Assembly (NCBI GenBank): GCA_902520885.1
Contig: CABYPW010000003.1
Location: 119,489-183,488 of the forward strand
Source of the DNA: an uncultured SAR116 cluster alpha proteobacterium
GTDB taxonomy: Bacteria > Pseudomonadota > Alphaproteobacteria > Puniceispirillales > Puniceispirillaceae
Length of the DNA stretch: 64,000 nucleotides
Direction of reading: 5' to 3'
Part shown: one piece after another, positions 45,116 through 55,461 of the stretch
Layout of the letters: every line of letters begins with the position of its first letter
Numbering within the stretch: the stretch's first letter is position 1
Notes under the pieces: generated by a model
Seen by the model: the letters and a program-made list of their open reading frames with translations, nothing else
Told to the model about the DNA's origin: nothing
The model's database searches: none
Translations under genes and position numbers: made by a program

Positions 45116-46636
45116 ATGATAAATGTCGTTTGGTTTAAGCGAGATTTGCGTATTCATGATAATGAGGCGCTAACAAGCGCAGCTAAGGATGGCCCCCTAT
45201 TACCATTATATATTTACGAGCCGTCACTCTGGGAACAAGAGGAGATGAGTTTTACCAAGCAGGCCTTTTTAAGAGTAAGCCTCGAAGAATTAAACTTAGC
45301 TTTAAAAGAACTTGGCCAAGGTCTGATAATTAAAAAGGGTAATGCAGTCGATATTCTTGATAATTTGAATAAACGGCATGGTATTCGAGGTTTATATTCT
45401 CACCAGGAAACTTGGAATGGTTGGACTTATAAGCGTGATTTAGAAGTGCGAAGATGGCTTAAATCCAAGGGCATAAGATGGCATGAAGCAAGGCAGAATG
45501 GCGTCATAAGAAGTCTTGGAGACAGAAATGGGTGGTCAAAAAACTGGCAATCACAAATGACTCTTCCATTATTTAAAGCACCACAAACAATAGACAAGGT
45601 GGTCGAAAAAACTGATAAAATAGAACTGTTTAATACTAAATCAAAACACAATTTCGAAACACAAATGCTAGCTAAAGGTGGACGAAAAGAAGGTCTTAGT
45701 TTTTTGTATAGTTTTTTAAATTTAAGGGGAGAAAATTACACTAAACAGATGTCCTCACCTCTCACAGCCTCTGATAGTTGCTCTCTATTATCCTCCCATC
45801 TAGCTTACGGAACGGTATCAATCCGTGAGACGTTTCAGGCAGCACAAAGTCGAAAAAAAGAAATTCAAAGTTTTGAAAAGTTGGACCGTGGCAATTGGCC
45901 ATCTGCTTTAAATTCATTCCTTGGCCGTCTAAGATGGCATTGTCACTTTATTCAAAAATTGGAGGATGAGCCGCGCATTGAATTTGAAAATATGCATCCT
46001 GCTTATGATAATTTGAGAAGTGAAAAGTTCAATGAACACTATTTTCTTGCTTGGAAAACTGGAAATACTGGCTATCCCATGATTGATGCATGTATGCGCT
46101 CCTTGATACATACTGGTTGGTTAAACTTCAGAATGCGCGCTATGTTAGTGAGTTTTTCTAGTTATCATCTTTGGTTACATTGGCGACTTCCTGCCACCTA
46201 TTTAGCGTCATTGTTCGTAGATTTTGAGCCTGGTATTCATTTTAGCCAAATGCAGATGCAATCTGGTACAACAGGAATAAATAGTATTCGTATTTATAAT
46301 CCAGTTAAACAAAGCAGAGATCATGATCCAGACGGTATCTTTATAAAAAAGTGGGTACCTGAACTTTCTCATTTAGCGCCAAGTGAAATTCATGAGCCTT
46401 GGCTTAGATGCAAAATAAAGAGCTATCCCGTGCCTATCATACAAGAAAAAGTAGCTCGAAAAAAAGCAGCAGAATTGTTGTATGGGTTACGAAAAAATAA
46501 TACACAGCATCAAAAAATCTCGAAGGAAATTGTTAATAAACATGGAAGTAGAAAATCTGGACTCAGAAGCAGAACTGTAAATAAAATAAAAAATCACCAA
46601 TCAATAAAACCCAATCAATTAACATTTCCTGTATAA
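45116..46636 (+). CDS. Cryptochrome/DNA photolyase family protein (full length)
   Basis: The protein has 506 residues from ATG 45116 (MINVVWFKRDLRIHDNEAL); an in-frame ATG lies five codons earlier. The N-terminal antenna domain ends near 130 and the C-terminal FAD domain contains LGRLRWHCHFIQKLEDEP, NTGYPMIDACMRSLIHTGWLNFRMRAMLVSF and the later QMQMQSGTTG. The Cys-rich cluster of the FeS photolyases is absent. It is divergent from the split photolyase genes, 137 bases away. A light-driven DNA repair or blue-light-sensing role is expected; the lesion type is not decidable from the sequence. Confidence 0.88.
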   Translation: MINVVWFKRDLRIHDNEALTSAAKDGPLLPLYIYEPSLWEQEEMSFTKQAFLRVSLEELNLALKELGQGLIIKKGNAVDILDNLNKRHGIRGLYSHQETWNGWTYKRDLEVRRWLKSKGIRWHEARQNGVIRSLGDRNGWSKNWQSQMTLPLFKAPQTIDKVVEKTDKIELFNTKSKHNFETQMLAKGGRKEGLSFLYSFLNLRGENYTKQMSSPLTASDSCSLLSSHLAYGTVSIRETFQAAQSRKKEIQSFEKLDRGNWPSALNSFLGRLRWHCHFIQKLEDEPRIEFENMHPAYDNLRSEKFNEHYFLAWKTGNTGYPMIDACMRSLIHTGWLNFRMRAMLVSFSSYHLWLHWRLPATYLASLFVDFEPGIHFSQMQMQSGTTGINSIRIYNPVKQSRDHDPDGIFIKKWVPELSHLAPSEIHEPWLRCKIKSYPVPIIQEKVARKKAAELLYGLRKNNTQHQKISKEIVNKHGSRKSGLRSRTVNKIKNHQSIKPNQLTFPV

Positions 46637-46733
46637 TAAGGAGTATTTCTTTCGGAGAGGAAAAGTCTTGCATTAAATTAAAAAAGCCAACTAGACATTT
46701 CCTTTAATAAGAACGTTGTGATAAGTTGGTGGA

Positions 46734-47603
46734 ATGGAAATTAAAAATCCCAAAAGATTTAACTGGTCAGGTGAATTTACGTCTTCTATGCAGAAAGCAT
46801 ATGCGGATGATGGTTTTCTTGTTATTGATGAATTTGTAACTACCTCTGTTTGCGAAAAGCTTCTTAAACAATCGGATAAATTAATTGATGATTTTAATGT
46901 CGAAGCTCATAGAGTTGCTTTTTCAGCTACGGAACAAACTCATGCTGCATCTGAATATTTTAATAATTCGGCTACAGATATTTCGTTCTTTCTAGAAGAA
47001 GAAGCGGTTGATGGTTCAGGGAATTTATTGAAGAAAAAACATCATGCAGTAAATAAAATAGGTCATGCATTACATGAGCTTGACCCGGTATTTTCGAATT
47101 TTTCATATAGTAGTGATATTAAAAAGCTTGCACGTGGAGTTGGTCTTCGAAAACCATCTATGATACAATCGATGGTTATTTGTAAACAACCCTTTATAGG
47201 TGGTGAGGTTAACATACATCAAGACTCTACTTTTTTATATACAGAACCTGAAACATGCGTGGGGTTTTGGATTGCCCTTGAGGATGCGACAGTTGAAAAT
47301 GGATGTATGTGGGCAGCTGCTGGAGGTCATTCCTCATCTCTGAGATATCGGTTTAGAAAAAATGGCGAAGAAATGGAAATGATTACGTTAGACGAGAGCC
47401 CGATGCCGATATGTGATACGCCTTTGCCAGCGCCTAGCGGCACACTTGTCATTTTGCATGGGCGTTTACCTCATTATTCAGCTCCAAACAGGTCATCAGA
47501 ATCTCGTTATGCATACGCTATGCATTTGATAGATAAAAACGCAGATTACTTGTCTGATAACTGGCTTCAGCGTCCAAAGAAATTTGAAACTAATCAACTT
47601 TAA
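46734..47603 (+). CDS. Phytanoyl-CoA dioxygenase-family Fe(II)/2-oxoglutarate oxygenase
   Basis: The protein has 289 residues. The iron ligands are H162 and D164 (NIHQDST) and H247 (LPHYSAPN), and R258 is the likely 2-oxoglutarate anchor (SESRYAYAMH). The overall pattern resembles PHYHD1-like proteins. It should hydroxylate an unknown small molecule in the cytoplasm. The stop is convergent with and overlaps the end of psuG by four bases. No pathway partner is evident. Confidence 0.85.
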   Translation: MEIKNPKRFNWSGEFTSSMQKAYADDGFLVIDEFVTTSVCEKLLKQSDKLIDDFNVEAHRVAFSATEQTHAASEYFNNSATDISFFLEEEAVDGSGNLLKKKHHAVNKIGHALHELDPVFSNFSYSSDIKKLARGVGLRKPSMIQSMVICKQPFIGGEVNIHQDSTFLYTEPETCVGFWIALEDATVENGCMWAAAGGHSSSLRYRFRKNGEEMEMITLDESPMPICDTPLPAPSGTLVILHGRLPHYSAPNRSSESRYAYAMHLIDKNADYLSDNWLQRPKKFETNQL

Positions 47604-48514
47604 TCCTTTTTATTTAATTCAATTGCGATTTGTGAAGCTAGTTTTGCATTATTTTTTACAAGTGAGATATTTGAACCTACACTTTTGCCATCAGAAGCAA
47701 TTTGTATGTAGTCGAGAACAAAGGGCGTGATTTCTTTGCCAATTATTTTTTGCAATTTTATCTCCTCTAAAGCCTCTATGATCCATTCTTTGACTTGCTT
47801 TTCTGGAATTTCGTTAGAACTTGGAACAGGGTTAGTAACCAAAACTCCACCAGAAAGAGGGAATTTCCATTTTAAACTTAAAAATTCTGCAATTTCAGAA
47901 GTAGTTTGACACGATTTTAATCCAAAGATACCAGAGTTTCGCGACCAAAATGCAGGTAATTCATGAGTTTTATACCCGATAACTGGTACACCATGGGTTT
48001 CTAGGTATTCCATGGTAAGATTAAGGTCTAAAATTGCCTTTGGACCAGCACAGACGACGCAAATATTTGTTTTTGCTAATTCCTGAAGGTCAGCAGAAAT
48101 ATCAAAAGAAGTTTCAGCACCTTTGTGGACACCTCCAATACCGCCAGTTGCAAAAATTGGTATATTCGCTTTGGCAGCTATAATCATTGTTGCTGCAACA
48201 GTTGTTGCTCCATTGCCACGGGTCTGCAATACTGATGGGATGTCTCTCCTACTTACCTTTTCAACTATTGATTTTGGATCGGATAAAATGTTTAGGTCTT
48301 CTGGCTCTAGGCCAACTTTCATCTTTCCTGCTATTATAGCTATTGTTGCAGGTATTGAACCTTGCCTTCGAACTTCTTCCTCAAGAGCTATCGCTGTGTT
48401 GTAATTTTCTGGAAAAGGTAGACCATGTGAGATAATTGTGGATTCTAATGCAACTATTGGTTTTTTCTCAAAAATAGCCTGTTTGATTTCAGAGTTTGTC
48501 GTTATTTCTATCAT
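47600..48514 (-). CDS. psuG: Pseudouridine-5'-phosphate glycosidase
   Basis: The protein has 304 residues. It splits pseudouridine 5'-phosphate into uracil and ribose 5-phosphate. PIVALESTIISHGLPFPEN, TIAIIAGKMKVGL with the catalytic lysine and TRGNGATTVAATMIIA are the PsuG/IndA signatures. Its start overlaps the kinase stop by four bases, so the two are a coupled pair for salvage of RNA-derived pseudouridine. Confidence 0.94.
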   Translation of the reverse strand: MIEITTNSEIKQAIFEKKPIVALESTIISHGLPFPENYNTAIALEEEVRRQGSIPATIAIIAGKMKVGLEPEDLNILSDPKSIVEKVSRRDIPSVLQTRGNGATTVAATMIIAAKANIPIFATGGIGGVHKGAETSFDISADLQELAKTNICVVCAGPKAILDLNLTMEYLETHGVPVIGYKTHELPAFWSRNSGIFGLKSCQTTSEIAEFLSLKWKFPLSGGVLVTNPVPSSNEIPEKQVKEWIIEALEEIKLQKIIGKEITPFVLDYIQIASDGKSVGSNISLVKNNAKLASQIAIELNKKD

Positions 48515-49425
48515 CTTAATGTCTTACCTAGCTCCGAAACCTCAGGGTTAACGGGGCCACTAATTTCAAGGGTTTTTTCTGCGAGAGAAATACCAAATTC
48601 TGCAGCATCAAAAGAGGTCTTACCTTTGCAAATAGCATATAAGAAACCAGAAAACAAAGCGTCACCTGCCCCAGAGCTGTTGCTACTTTCAAATTTTTTG
48701 GCTTTAAAAAGTTTAAATTTTTTTCTTGTCGAGACAATAAACCCATTAAGTGAATCAGATACTATCGCAGTACCAATTCCAGAATACATTAGCTTTTCAG
48801 AAATTTGTTGCAATGATAAATGCTCCTCAGCTGAGATAAGTATATTTGCTTCAGCTCTATTACATTTAATCAAATTTATCTTTGATAGATATGGAATAAA
48901 GCGTTGAGCTTTCATAGAGGAGACAGTGTCTACTGCGATGATAGAATTATCCCCAAAACTATAAAAGATTTTGGTAAGTAAATCATCGGAAAGATTTCCA
49001 TCAAGGATTATCAATTGTGCATTATGAATTGCTTTTATTTTATTTTTTTCATTTAAAAAGCCAGTTGGGAGACTTTCAACCAAACCCATATCATTAACAG
49101 CTGATACAAGCTCACCTTGTTTATCGTGAATAGCTAAATAGAAATCGCTTTTTTTATTTGTATTTGAATATGAAAAATTCACTGAAACACCTGCGTTTTC
49201 TAATGAGCACTTCAACATTTTTGCAAATTCATCTCCACCAAAATGTCCAATAAAATCTACCTCAGCACCTAGATGCCCCAAATTTTCAGCAATGTTTCTG
49301 CCAACACCACCAGGATGAATACTTACAGCACCTAGATTAGAATCTGCGAAGATTTCTTTTTCCTGTGTTATTTGACCATAAAGGTCCGCGTTGGCACCAC
49401 CAATAACGATAAATTTAGCACTCAT
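48511..49425 (-). CDS. psuK: PfkB-family pseudouridine kinase
   Basis: The protein has 304 residues of the ribokinase/PfkB fold. The N-terminal GGANADLYGQI and PGGVGRNIAENLGHLGA bind the sugar, and the C-terminal SSGAGDALFSGF gives the anion hole and catalytic Asp. Context with psuG identifies pseudouridine as the substrate, phosphorylated at the 5' position. No dedicated nucleoside transporter is adjacent. Confidence 0.9.
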   Translation of the reverse strand: MSAKFIVIGGANADLYGQITQEKEIFADSNLGAVSIHPGGVGRNIAENLGHLGAEVDFIGHFGGDEFAKMLKCSLENAGVSVNFSYSNTNKKSDFYLAIHDKQGELVSAVNDMGLVESLPTGFLNEKNKIKAIHNAQLIILDGNLSDDLLTKIFYSFGDNSIIAVDTVSSMKAQRFIPYLSKINLIKCNRAEANILISAEEHLSLQQISEKLMYSGIGTAIVSDSLNGFIVSTRKKFKLFKAKKFESSNSSGAGDALFSGFLYAICKGKTSFDAAEFGISLAEKTLEISGPVNPEVSELGKTLR

Positions 49426-49636
49426 TACAGATTTGAAGTCCTTTAATTTATTTCTTCAACCACATACTGTAATATTAACTTGAATGCTACATTAAATCTT
49501 TTTCTTATATGCAATAAAGACAGGTTAATTTTAATTCAGGTGATAGATTTTTAGTCAAACCTATTTTTAATAATTTTTTATGCTTTTTTCATTAAAGATG
49601 CATTAAGCTAAATATATCAAATAAAGAAGACGTATC

Positions 49637-51427
49637 ATGAATGAAGATAAAGTATTTAGAAAAATTGCAGTAATTTTTGTTACTGATGTTGTTAATTTTT
49701 CGACGTTGATGGAACAGGATGAAGAACAGACTCTCAGGAATTTGAAGGCTTGCAGACAAATTCTAGATAATCTCTTTAAAGAGCACAGTGGGAGAATTTT
49801 CAATACAGCTGGAGATTCTGTCCTCGCAGAATTCCATAGTGCAGTCTCAGCAGTCATTTGTGCTAGCGAGTTCCAAAAACTTATCTCCGAGCGCAATGGG
49901 TCTGTTCCGTTATCTGAACAATTAACCTTCAGAATTGGTATCAATATGGGTGATGTGGTTGTCGAGGGAACAAATTTATATGGTGAGGGTGTCAACGTTG
50001 CAGCTCGCCTTGAGGCATTATGTAAACCTGGGAGTGTTTGCCTTTCCAATAATGTTCACGATTTTGTAAAGCAAAAAGTAGACTTAAGCTTTCTAGATCT
50101 TGGCTCTCAGCAAGTGAAAAATACTATTGTCAGGGCGTTTGAAGTTGCTGGTAAAGAGAATGTAGCAACATTAAACCAAGCTGATATTCCAAAAGAAGAG
50201 ACTTTAACTGAGGCAGAAGCAAGTAAACCCCCTACCATTGCAGTACTTCCTTTTCTAAATCTTAGTAACGACCCAGAACAAGACTATTTTGCAGACGGCC
50301 TTTCGGAAGATATTATCTCTAACCTTTCTTCTTGGAGAACCTTTCCAGTTATTTCTCGAAACTCAAGTTTTAGCTATCGAAATACAGATAAGAAATCATC
50401 TGAGATTGCGAAAGATTTAAACGCACGATATATGGTTGAGGGTAGTGTCAGGAAAGGTGGAAACAAAATTAGGGTTACTGTGAGCCTCCTTGATGCTGTT
50501 GATGATATGCAGATTTGGTCTCAAAGATGGGACAGGTCACTTGATGATATTTTTGAAGTTCAAGATGAAATATCGCAATCAGTAGCTAATATAATATCAC
50601 CAACTTTAAAATCACAGGAACAGAAGAGGTTGTTGAGTAAAAAAACCTCTAATTTTAGTGCATGGGATTTATACCTAAAAGGTCTTGGATACTATAATGA
50701 TAGACAAGCTTATCAGGCGTTTTCTGACAAGCGAGAGGGTGGAAATATTATTTTGGATTATTGTAATAAAGCTATTGAGCTAGACCCCAGTTTTTGTGAT
50801 CCATACGTTTTAAAATGTCGTGTACTTTTTGAGCGGATTTTCAGTCATGAATATCAGGACGAGAGGGATCAAAATGAGAAAGATTTCCATAAATACTCAC
50901 AGAAAGCTTATGAACTTGATAGCGACAATCCTGAAGCTTTAGTTATGTACAGCCGTTCATTTAACATAAAAAAAGATTTAGCTATGCGGAACGAATTTGC
51001 AAAAAAAGCTTTAGATGCAAATCCAAGTCATCCGCAAACAAATTATGATTATGGTTTGGCTTTATGTAATGAGAAAAAATTTGATGAGGCTCTTATCTAT
51101 ATCAATAAAGCTATAGATATGGACCCCGCAAATAAAGATAGGTTTGAAGGTTTTCTTCCATTATTATTTATGGCGATGCGCGACGCTGAGAATTCATTAA
51201 AATGGTTATTAAAAATGAGTGAGAGAGACAGTCATAGTAGGTATTTAGGCTGGCTTTCTTGTGTCTATGCTCACATTGACGATTTGGATAAGGCATCAGA
51301 CTATTTAAAGAGATTTTTGGATGAACGTCCTGAAATAAAAACTTTATCGGATTATCGTAAAGTAGCTCCTGCAATAGCTGAAGAATTTATAATTGATGGG
51401 TTGAGGAAATCAGGCTTGCCAGAATAG
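49637..51427 (+). CDS. Class III cyclase homology domain with TolB-like and TPR regions
   Basis: The protein has 596 residues and no membrane segment. The cyclase domain spans about 1-175 with both metal aspartates (D17 in VTDVVNFS and D60 in NTAGDSVLAEF) and the N120/R124 pair. The position of the adenine-selecting lysine is N56, so purine choice or activity is uncertain. A TolB-like domain (AVLPFLNLSNDPEQDYFADG) spans about 195-330, and TPR-like repeats fill 340-596. This architecture is common in alphaproteobacteria. It is monocistronic and lies 211 bases from the divergent psuK gene. Confidence 0.88.
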   Translation: MNEDKVFRKIAVIFVTDVVNFSTLMEQDEEQTLRNLKACRQILDNLFKEHSGRIFNTAGDSVLAEFHSAVSAVICASEFQKLISERNGSVPLSEQLTFRIGINMGDVVVEGTNLYGEGVNVAARLEALCKPGSVCLSNNVHDFVKQKVDLSFLDLGSQQVKNTIVRAFEVAGKENVATLNQADIPKEETLTEAEASKPPTIAVLPFLNLSNDPEQDYFADGLSEDIISNLSSWRTFPVISRNSSFSYRNTDKKSSEIAKDLNARYMVEGSVRKGGNKIRVTVSLLDAVDDMQIWSQRWDRSLDDIFEVQDEISQSVANIISPTLKSQEQKRLLSKKTSNFSAWDLYLKGLGYYNDRQAYQAFSDKREGGNIILDYCNKAIELDPSFCDPYVLKCRVLFERIFSHEYQDERDQNEKDFHKYSQKAYELDSDNPEALVMYSRSFNIKKDLAMRNEFAKKALDANPSHPQTNYDYGLALCNEKKFDEALIYINKAIDMDPANKDRFEGFLPLLFMAMRDAENSLKWLLKMSERDSHSRYLGWLSCVYAHIDDLDKASDYLKRFLDERPEIKTLSDYRKVAPAIAEEFIIDGLRKSGLPE

Positions 51428-51514
51428 CATTCTTTCCCAAATTCGCTTTTAACTAATCAATTTATTTCCAGATTTTTTATAATTCTTTAGGAAATCAAAA
51501 AAGTTAAATTTGGT

Positions 51515-52195
51515 TTATTGGTTAAAGTTGAGACTTACTTCCCCGATTCCTGGAATGCTAACTGAAAACTTACTGCCATTTGATGGGTACGGTGGGATAA
51601 CCGAACCAAGAAGCACGATATCTCCTTTAAGAATTCCTCTTCCTAAAGCACAGGCGACCCTATTACATTCATTTAATCCATCTATAATTGGCCCAATTTT
51701 AGCTTCTATATCTGTTGCAGGGTCCCAAGTCTTATCCCCTTGACGAATATGAATCTCAAGACCTTTTGCTCCATCAGACCAACCTTTATTTGTGGATGGA
51801 AACATTACCCACCCTCTTTGAAAGATATTATCAGATAATATTGTTTCTGGGTCGCTTGGGGGAGTATGAAAATCAACTAGTTCTATAGCAGGAACCAAAC
51901 TCTCAATGCTGTCAATTATTTGATTCTCAGTAGCATTTTTTGGGATATCAGAACCTATATATGCTGCAATTTCTGCTTCTAGACTTGGTTTTGACATTTC
52001 ACGAACATCTGTTGTAGTGCCTGAGATAAGCTCGCCAACATCAAAAAGACCTCCGATAAGTGGTTTGCTGGTATTTAATGATTTTAGTGCAGCAGGGGAG
52101 CCAAAACCAAGCTTCCACCCAATTTGTTTCTGACCTTCTTGTTTACGGGCATTTAACGCTTTTTCAATAATTTCTAATTGTGATTGATTAGTCAT
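51515..52195 (-). CDS. Fumarylacetoacetate-hydrolase-fold enzyme (2-keto-4-pentenoate hydratase-like)
   Basis: The protein has 226 residues from ATG 52195, with AAGGAA nine bases upstream; the TTG three codons earlier abuts that site. The segments GWKLGFGSPAALKSL, LEAEIAAYIG (metal-binding EAE-like) and PAIELVDFH match the MhpD/FAH family, which hydrates or hydrolyses 2-keto acids with Mg2+. It is somewhat shorter than typical MhpD (~260). It lies on the same strand as the class III aminotransferase, but over 180 bases apart. Confidence 0.8.
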   Translation of the reverse strand: MTNQSQLEIIEKALNARKQEGQKQIGWKLGFGSPAALKSLNTSKPLIGGLFDVGELISGTTTDVREMSKPSLEAEIAAYIGSDIPKNATENQIIDSIESLVPAIELVDFHTPPSDPETILSDNIFQRGWVMFPSTNKGWSDGAKGLEIHIRQGDKTWDPATDIEAKIGPIIDGLNECNRVACALGRGILKGDIVLLGSVIPPYPSNGSKFSVSIPGIGEVSLNFNQ

Positions 52196-52376
52196 ATTCA
52201 GCAATTCCTTATTTTACATTTAAATTTAAGGGTACTTTTTCTATCTCAGATAAACTTTTCTATTTAACCTAACAGTCTAAAGCAACATAAATTAGTTAAA
52301 GCCTATATATTAACATTTTAAGGCAAAAAAATGGATATGCTATAAAAATCTTATTTTAAGGGTATTAGCAATAATA

Positions 52377-53759
52377 TTAAGTTTCACTCGTAATAACTAA
52401 CGTATCATCTAAGGCCTTTTTGAAAAGAGAGATCATAAGAGCTATTTCATTTTCTTTGATTATAAGTGGTGGGCAAAATGAAATGGTGTCACCGATTGCA
52501 CGGATGATTAATCCATGGTGCTCTGCTCTTTCAGCACAAAATTTTCCTACTCCAAGTTTTGGGTCAAAGGGTTTTTTTGTTTTTTTATTAGCGACTAGCT
52601 CAACGCCGGCTAGTAATCCTTTACCTCTTATCTCTCCTATTAATGGATGATAAGATAGCTCCCTTAATCCATTGAGAAGAAAAGGTTCCATTTGTCTGAC
52701 ATGCTCAACGATATTTTTTTCTTCATAAATTTTTAGAGTTTCGATTGCAACTTTTGCAGAGACGGGATGGCCAGAGTATGTAAAAGTAAGGCCAAAAACA
52801 CCAATCTCATCACTTTTTTCTGACATCTCTTTAAAAACACGTTCATTTATCATGAGAGCAGAAATCGGTAAATAGGCGCTTGATAAGCCCTTAGCACATA
52901 CAATCATATCAGGAACTAACTTCATAGTAGTTGTTCCAAACATATTTCCAGTTCGACCAAAAGCTGTGATTACTTCATCAGCAACGAGTAAAATATCATA
53001 TTTTTTTAGAACAATTTGTATTTTTTCATAGTAGGTATCGGGTGGTACAATGACACCGCCAGACCCCATTATAGGTTCCGTGAAAAAAGCAGCAATAGTA
53101 TCAGGACCTTCTTTTAGGATCATTGCCTCTAACTCATCAGCAAGCCGGCTCGTAAACATATCCTCATTCTCATTTTCCTTAGAATAACGATAATGGTGAG
53201 GAGGTGTGACGTGCAAAAATCCATCTAGAGGCAAACCAAAAGAAGCATGATTATAATGCATACCAGACAAACTAGCTGAAGCAATTGTATTGCCATGATA
53301 AGCCCGTAAATGAGATATCATCTTCCGTCTCTTTGGTTGCTTTTTACTATTCCAGTAATACCATACTATTCGAGCCGCACTGTCATTTCCTTCTGATCCA
53401 GAGTTTGAAAACCATATTCGTGACATTGGGACCGGGGCAATTTTAAGCAATTTTTCTGCTAATTCGATAACAGGCTGGTGACTTTTGTGATTTGTTAAAT
53501 GATAATATGGCAGCTTCTGCAGTTGCTTTGTTGCCGCCTCAACAAGTCTTTCTTGTCCATAGCCCAGGGAAAGGCACCATAAGCCTGACATTCCTTCTAT
53601 ATATTTCTTTCCGTGTATGTCAGTAACCCAAATTCCTTTCCCTTCATTAATGATAACTGGGCCTTTTTCCAAATGTTCTTTTAAATTAGTAAGAGGGTGC
53701 ACTACGCTTGCAGAATCTCTTGCTTCAAATGAATTTGGCTGTTTTGTTTGTTCTGTCAT
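52377..53759 (-). CDS. Class III PLP-dependent aminotransferase (omega-amino acid/pyruvate type)
   Basis: The protein has 460 residues from ATG 53759 (MTEQTKQPNS); the GTG at 53798 would add 13 residues without homology. The PLP lysine is K290 in VCAKGLSSAYLPISA and the ring-pairing Asp is D261 in VADEVITAFGRTG. FSNSGSEGNDSAARI and YHGNT are family signatures. It probably transfers an amino group from an omega-amino acid or amine to pyruvate. The neighbouring sulfatase and FAH-fold gene give no clear substrate. Confidence 0.9.
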   Translation of the reverse strand: MTEQTKQPNSFEARDSASVVHPLTNLKEHLEKGPVIINEGKGIWVTDIHGKKYIEGMSGLWCLSLGYGQERLVEAATKQLQKLPYYHLTNHKSHQPVIELAEKLLKIAPVPMSRIWFSNSGSEGNDSAARIVWYYWNSKKQPKRRKMISHLRAYHGNTIASASLSGMHYNHASFGLPLDGFLHVTPPHHYRYSKENENEDMFTSRLADELEAMILKEGPDTIAAFFTEPIMGSGGVIVPPDTYYEKIQIVLKKYDILLVADEVITAFGRTGNMFGTTTMKLVPDMIVCAKGLSSAYLPISALMINERVFKEMSEKSDEIGVFGLTFTYSGHPVSAKVAIETLKIYEEKNIVEHVRQMEPFLLNGLRELSYHPLIGEIRGKGLLAGVELVANKKTKKPFDPKLGVGKFCAERAEHHGLIIRAIGDTISFCPPLIIKENEIALMISLFKKALDDTLVITSET

Positions 53760-53946
53760 AGAAATTATATTCTCTTTTTTTAATCGCTGTTTAATCACAA
53801 ATCTAAACTAATACATGGTGCAGCAAGTAAAATAAACTAGTCAAATCAATCTGTATCAATAAATTATCAAGAGAAATCTTTGTTAATTTGATTTTTATAG
53901 TGCCATAATACAAATTGTAAATAACTTATAATTATGAGTTGATTAA

Positions 53947-55461
53947 ATGAAAAAGCAGCCAAATATTTTGTTTATTATGGCAGATGACCATGCCTCTAAG
54001 GCAATAAGCAGTTATGATGGAGGTATTAATTATACCCCCAATATTGACCGCATCGCTAATGAGGGAATGCGTTTTGACCATTGTTATGTTACGAACTCAA
54101 TTTGTACTCCAAGTCGTGCATCCATAATTACAGGAACTTATAATCATGTGAATGCAGTCACTACACTAGAGACTCCTATAAATAATAGAATACCTAATGT
54201 TGCCAAACACCTAAAAACAGGCGGATATCAGACGGCAATAATAGGAAAATGGCATTTAGGAGAGGGGAAAAATCATGAACCATCAGGTTTTGACTTTTGG
54301 TCAGTACTCCCAGGACAGGGGGAATATTTTGACCCAGTTTTTATTGAAATGGGTAAGGAAATAGAAGAGAAGGGATATGCGACAGATATTATTACAGACA
54401 AAACACTTAAATGGCTAAAGGGAGCAAATAACCAAAAACCATTTTTTTTAATGTGTCACCATAAAGCCCCTCACAGAGAGTGGGAGCCCCATCCCAAAAA
54501 TAGGTCATTGTTTGAAGATGATATCGTTATACCATCAACTTTTGATGATGATTATAAAAATAGAGCTCGCGCTGCAGCCGAAGCTAAAATGAGAATAAAA
54601 GATGATTTGACTTACGATGATTTAGGTCTTGTACAACCTGAAGGCGGTTCTGAAATTGGAGAAAAAAGTAGACTATTCAGTAATAAGCGAAAAATTCCCA
54701 ACCCTAAGAATGTATCTGCTCTATGCTTAATAGATAAGGATACTGGAAAGAATTTTAGATTCAATACAAATGAGGAATTGAGCCATTTTAAATATCAACG
54801 ATATATAAAGCGATATTTGCGAACAATACAGTCAATTGATGAAGGCGTGGGAAGGCTGTTAGATTTTTTAGATGAGAATGATATGTCAGAAAATACGCTT
54901 GTGATCTACACTTCTGATCAAGGATTTTTTCTCGGCGAGCACGGCTGGTTTGATAAGCGTTTTATGTATGAGGAGTCACTTCAAATGCCTTTTCTGGCGC
55001 GGTTTCCGGCAGAAGTCGAGGCGGGTACAGTATGCCAAGAGATAGCATGTAACGTTGATTTTGCTCCCACTTTCCTAGATTTTGCAGAACTTCCAATTCC
55101 CACTTACATGCAAGGGGTCAGTCTTCGCCCGCTTTTAAATCAATTAGATTTGGAGAATTGGCAGAAAGTCGCTTATCATCGATATTGGATGCATAAGGAC
55201 CCAGACCATAATGCTTATTCTCATTATGGTATTCGAACAAAGAGGTATAAATTGATATATTGGTATAATGATGGGTTTGATTTACCTGGCACTAACCATG
55301 GAGGGGAAGATAAGGAATGGGAGCTATTTGATTGTAAGAAAGATCCATTGGAGTTATTTAATATTTATACGGAGCCAGAATATCTGGAAATAGTCTCAGA
55401 ATTAACCCTACTTTTAGAAAAAAAGATGTTGGAAATTGGAGATGACCCAGCCCATTTATAA
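53947..55461 (+). CDS. Type I (formylglycine) sulfatase
   Basis: The protein has 504 residues. The formylglycine motif is CTPSR with C53, the metal aspartates D13-D14 are in IMADDH, and GKWHLG follows. TSDQGFFLGEHGWFDKRFMYEES supplies further metal ligands. There is no signal peptide, so the enzyme appears cytoplasmic. It likely removes sulfate from a small imported ester or sugar sulfate. No formylglycine-generating enzyme is seen nearby. It is divergent from the aminotransferase gene. Confidence 0.92.
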   Translation: MKKQPNILFIMADDHASKAISSYDGGINYTPNIDRIANEGMRFDHCYVTNSICTPSRASIITGTYNHVNAVTTLETPINNRIPNVAKHLKTGGYQTAIIGKWHLGEGKNHEPSGFDFWSVLPGQGEYFDPVFIEMGKEIEEKGYATDIITDKTLKWLKGANNQKPFFLMCHHKAPHREWEPHPKNRSLFEDDIVIPSTFDDDYKNRARAAAEAKMRIKDDLTYDDLGLVQPEGGSEIGEKSRLFSNKRKIPNPKNVSALCLIDKDTGKNFRFNTNEELSHFKYQRYIKRYLRTIQSIDEGVGRLLDFLDENDMSENTLVIYTSDQGFFLGEHGWFDKRFMYEESLQMPFLARFPAEVEAGTVCQEIACNVDFAPTFLDFAELPIPTYMQGVSLRPLLNQLDLENWQKVAYHRYWMHKDPDHNAYSHYGIRTKRYKLIYWYNDGFDLPGTNHGGEDKEWELFDCKKDPLELFNIYTEPEYLEIVSELTLLLEKKMLEIGDDPAHL

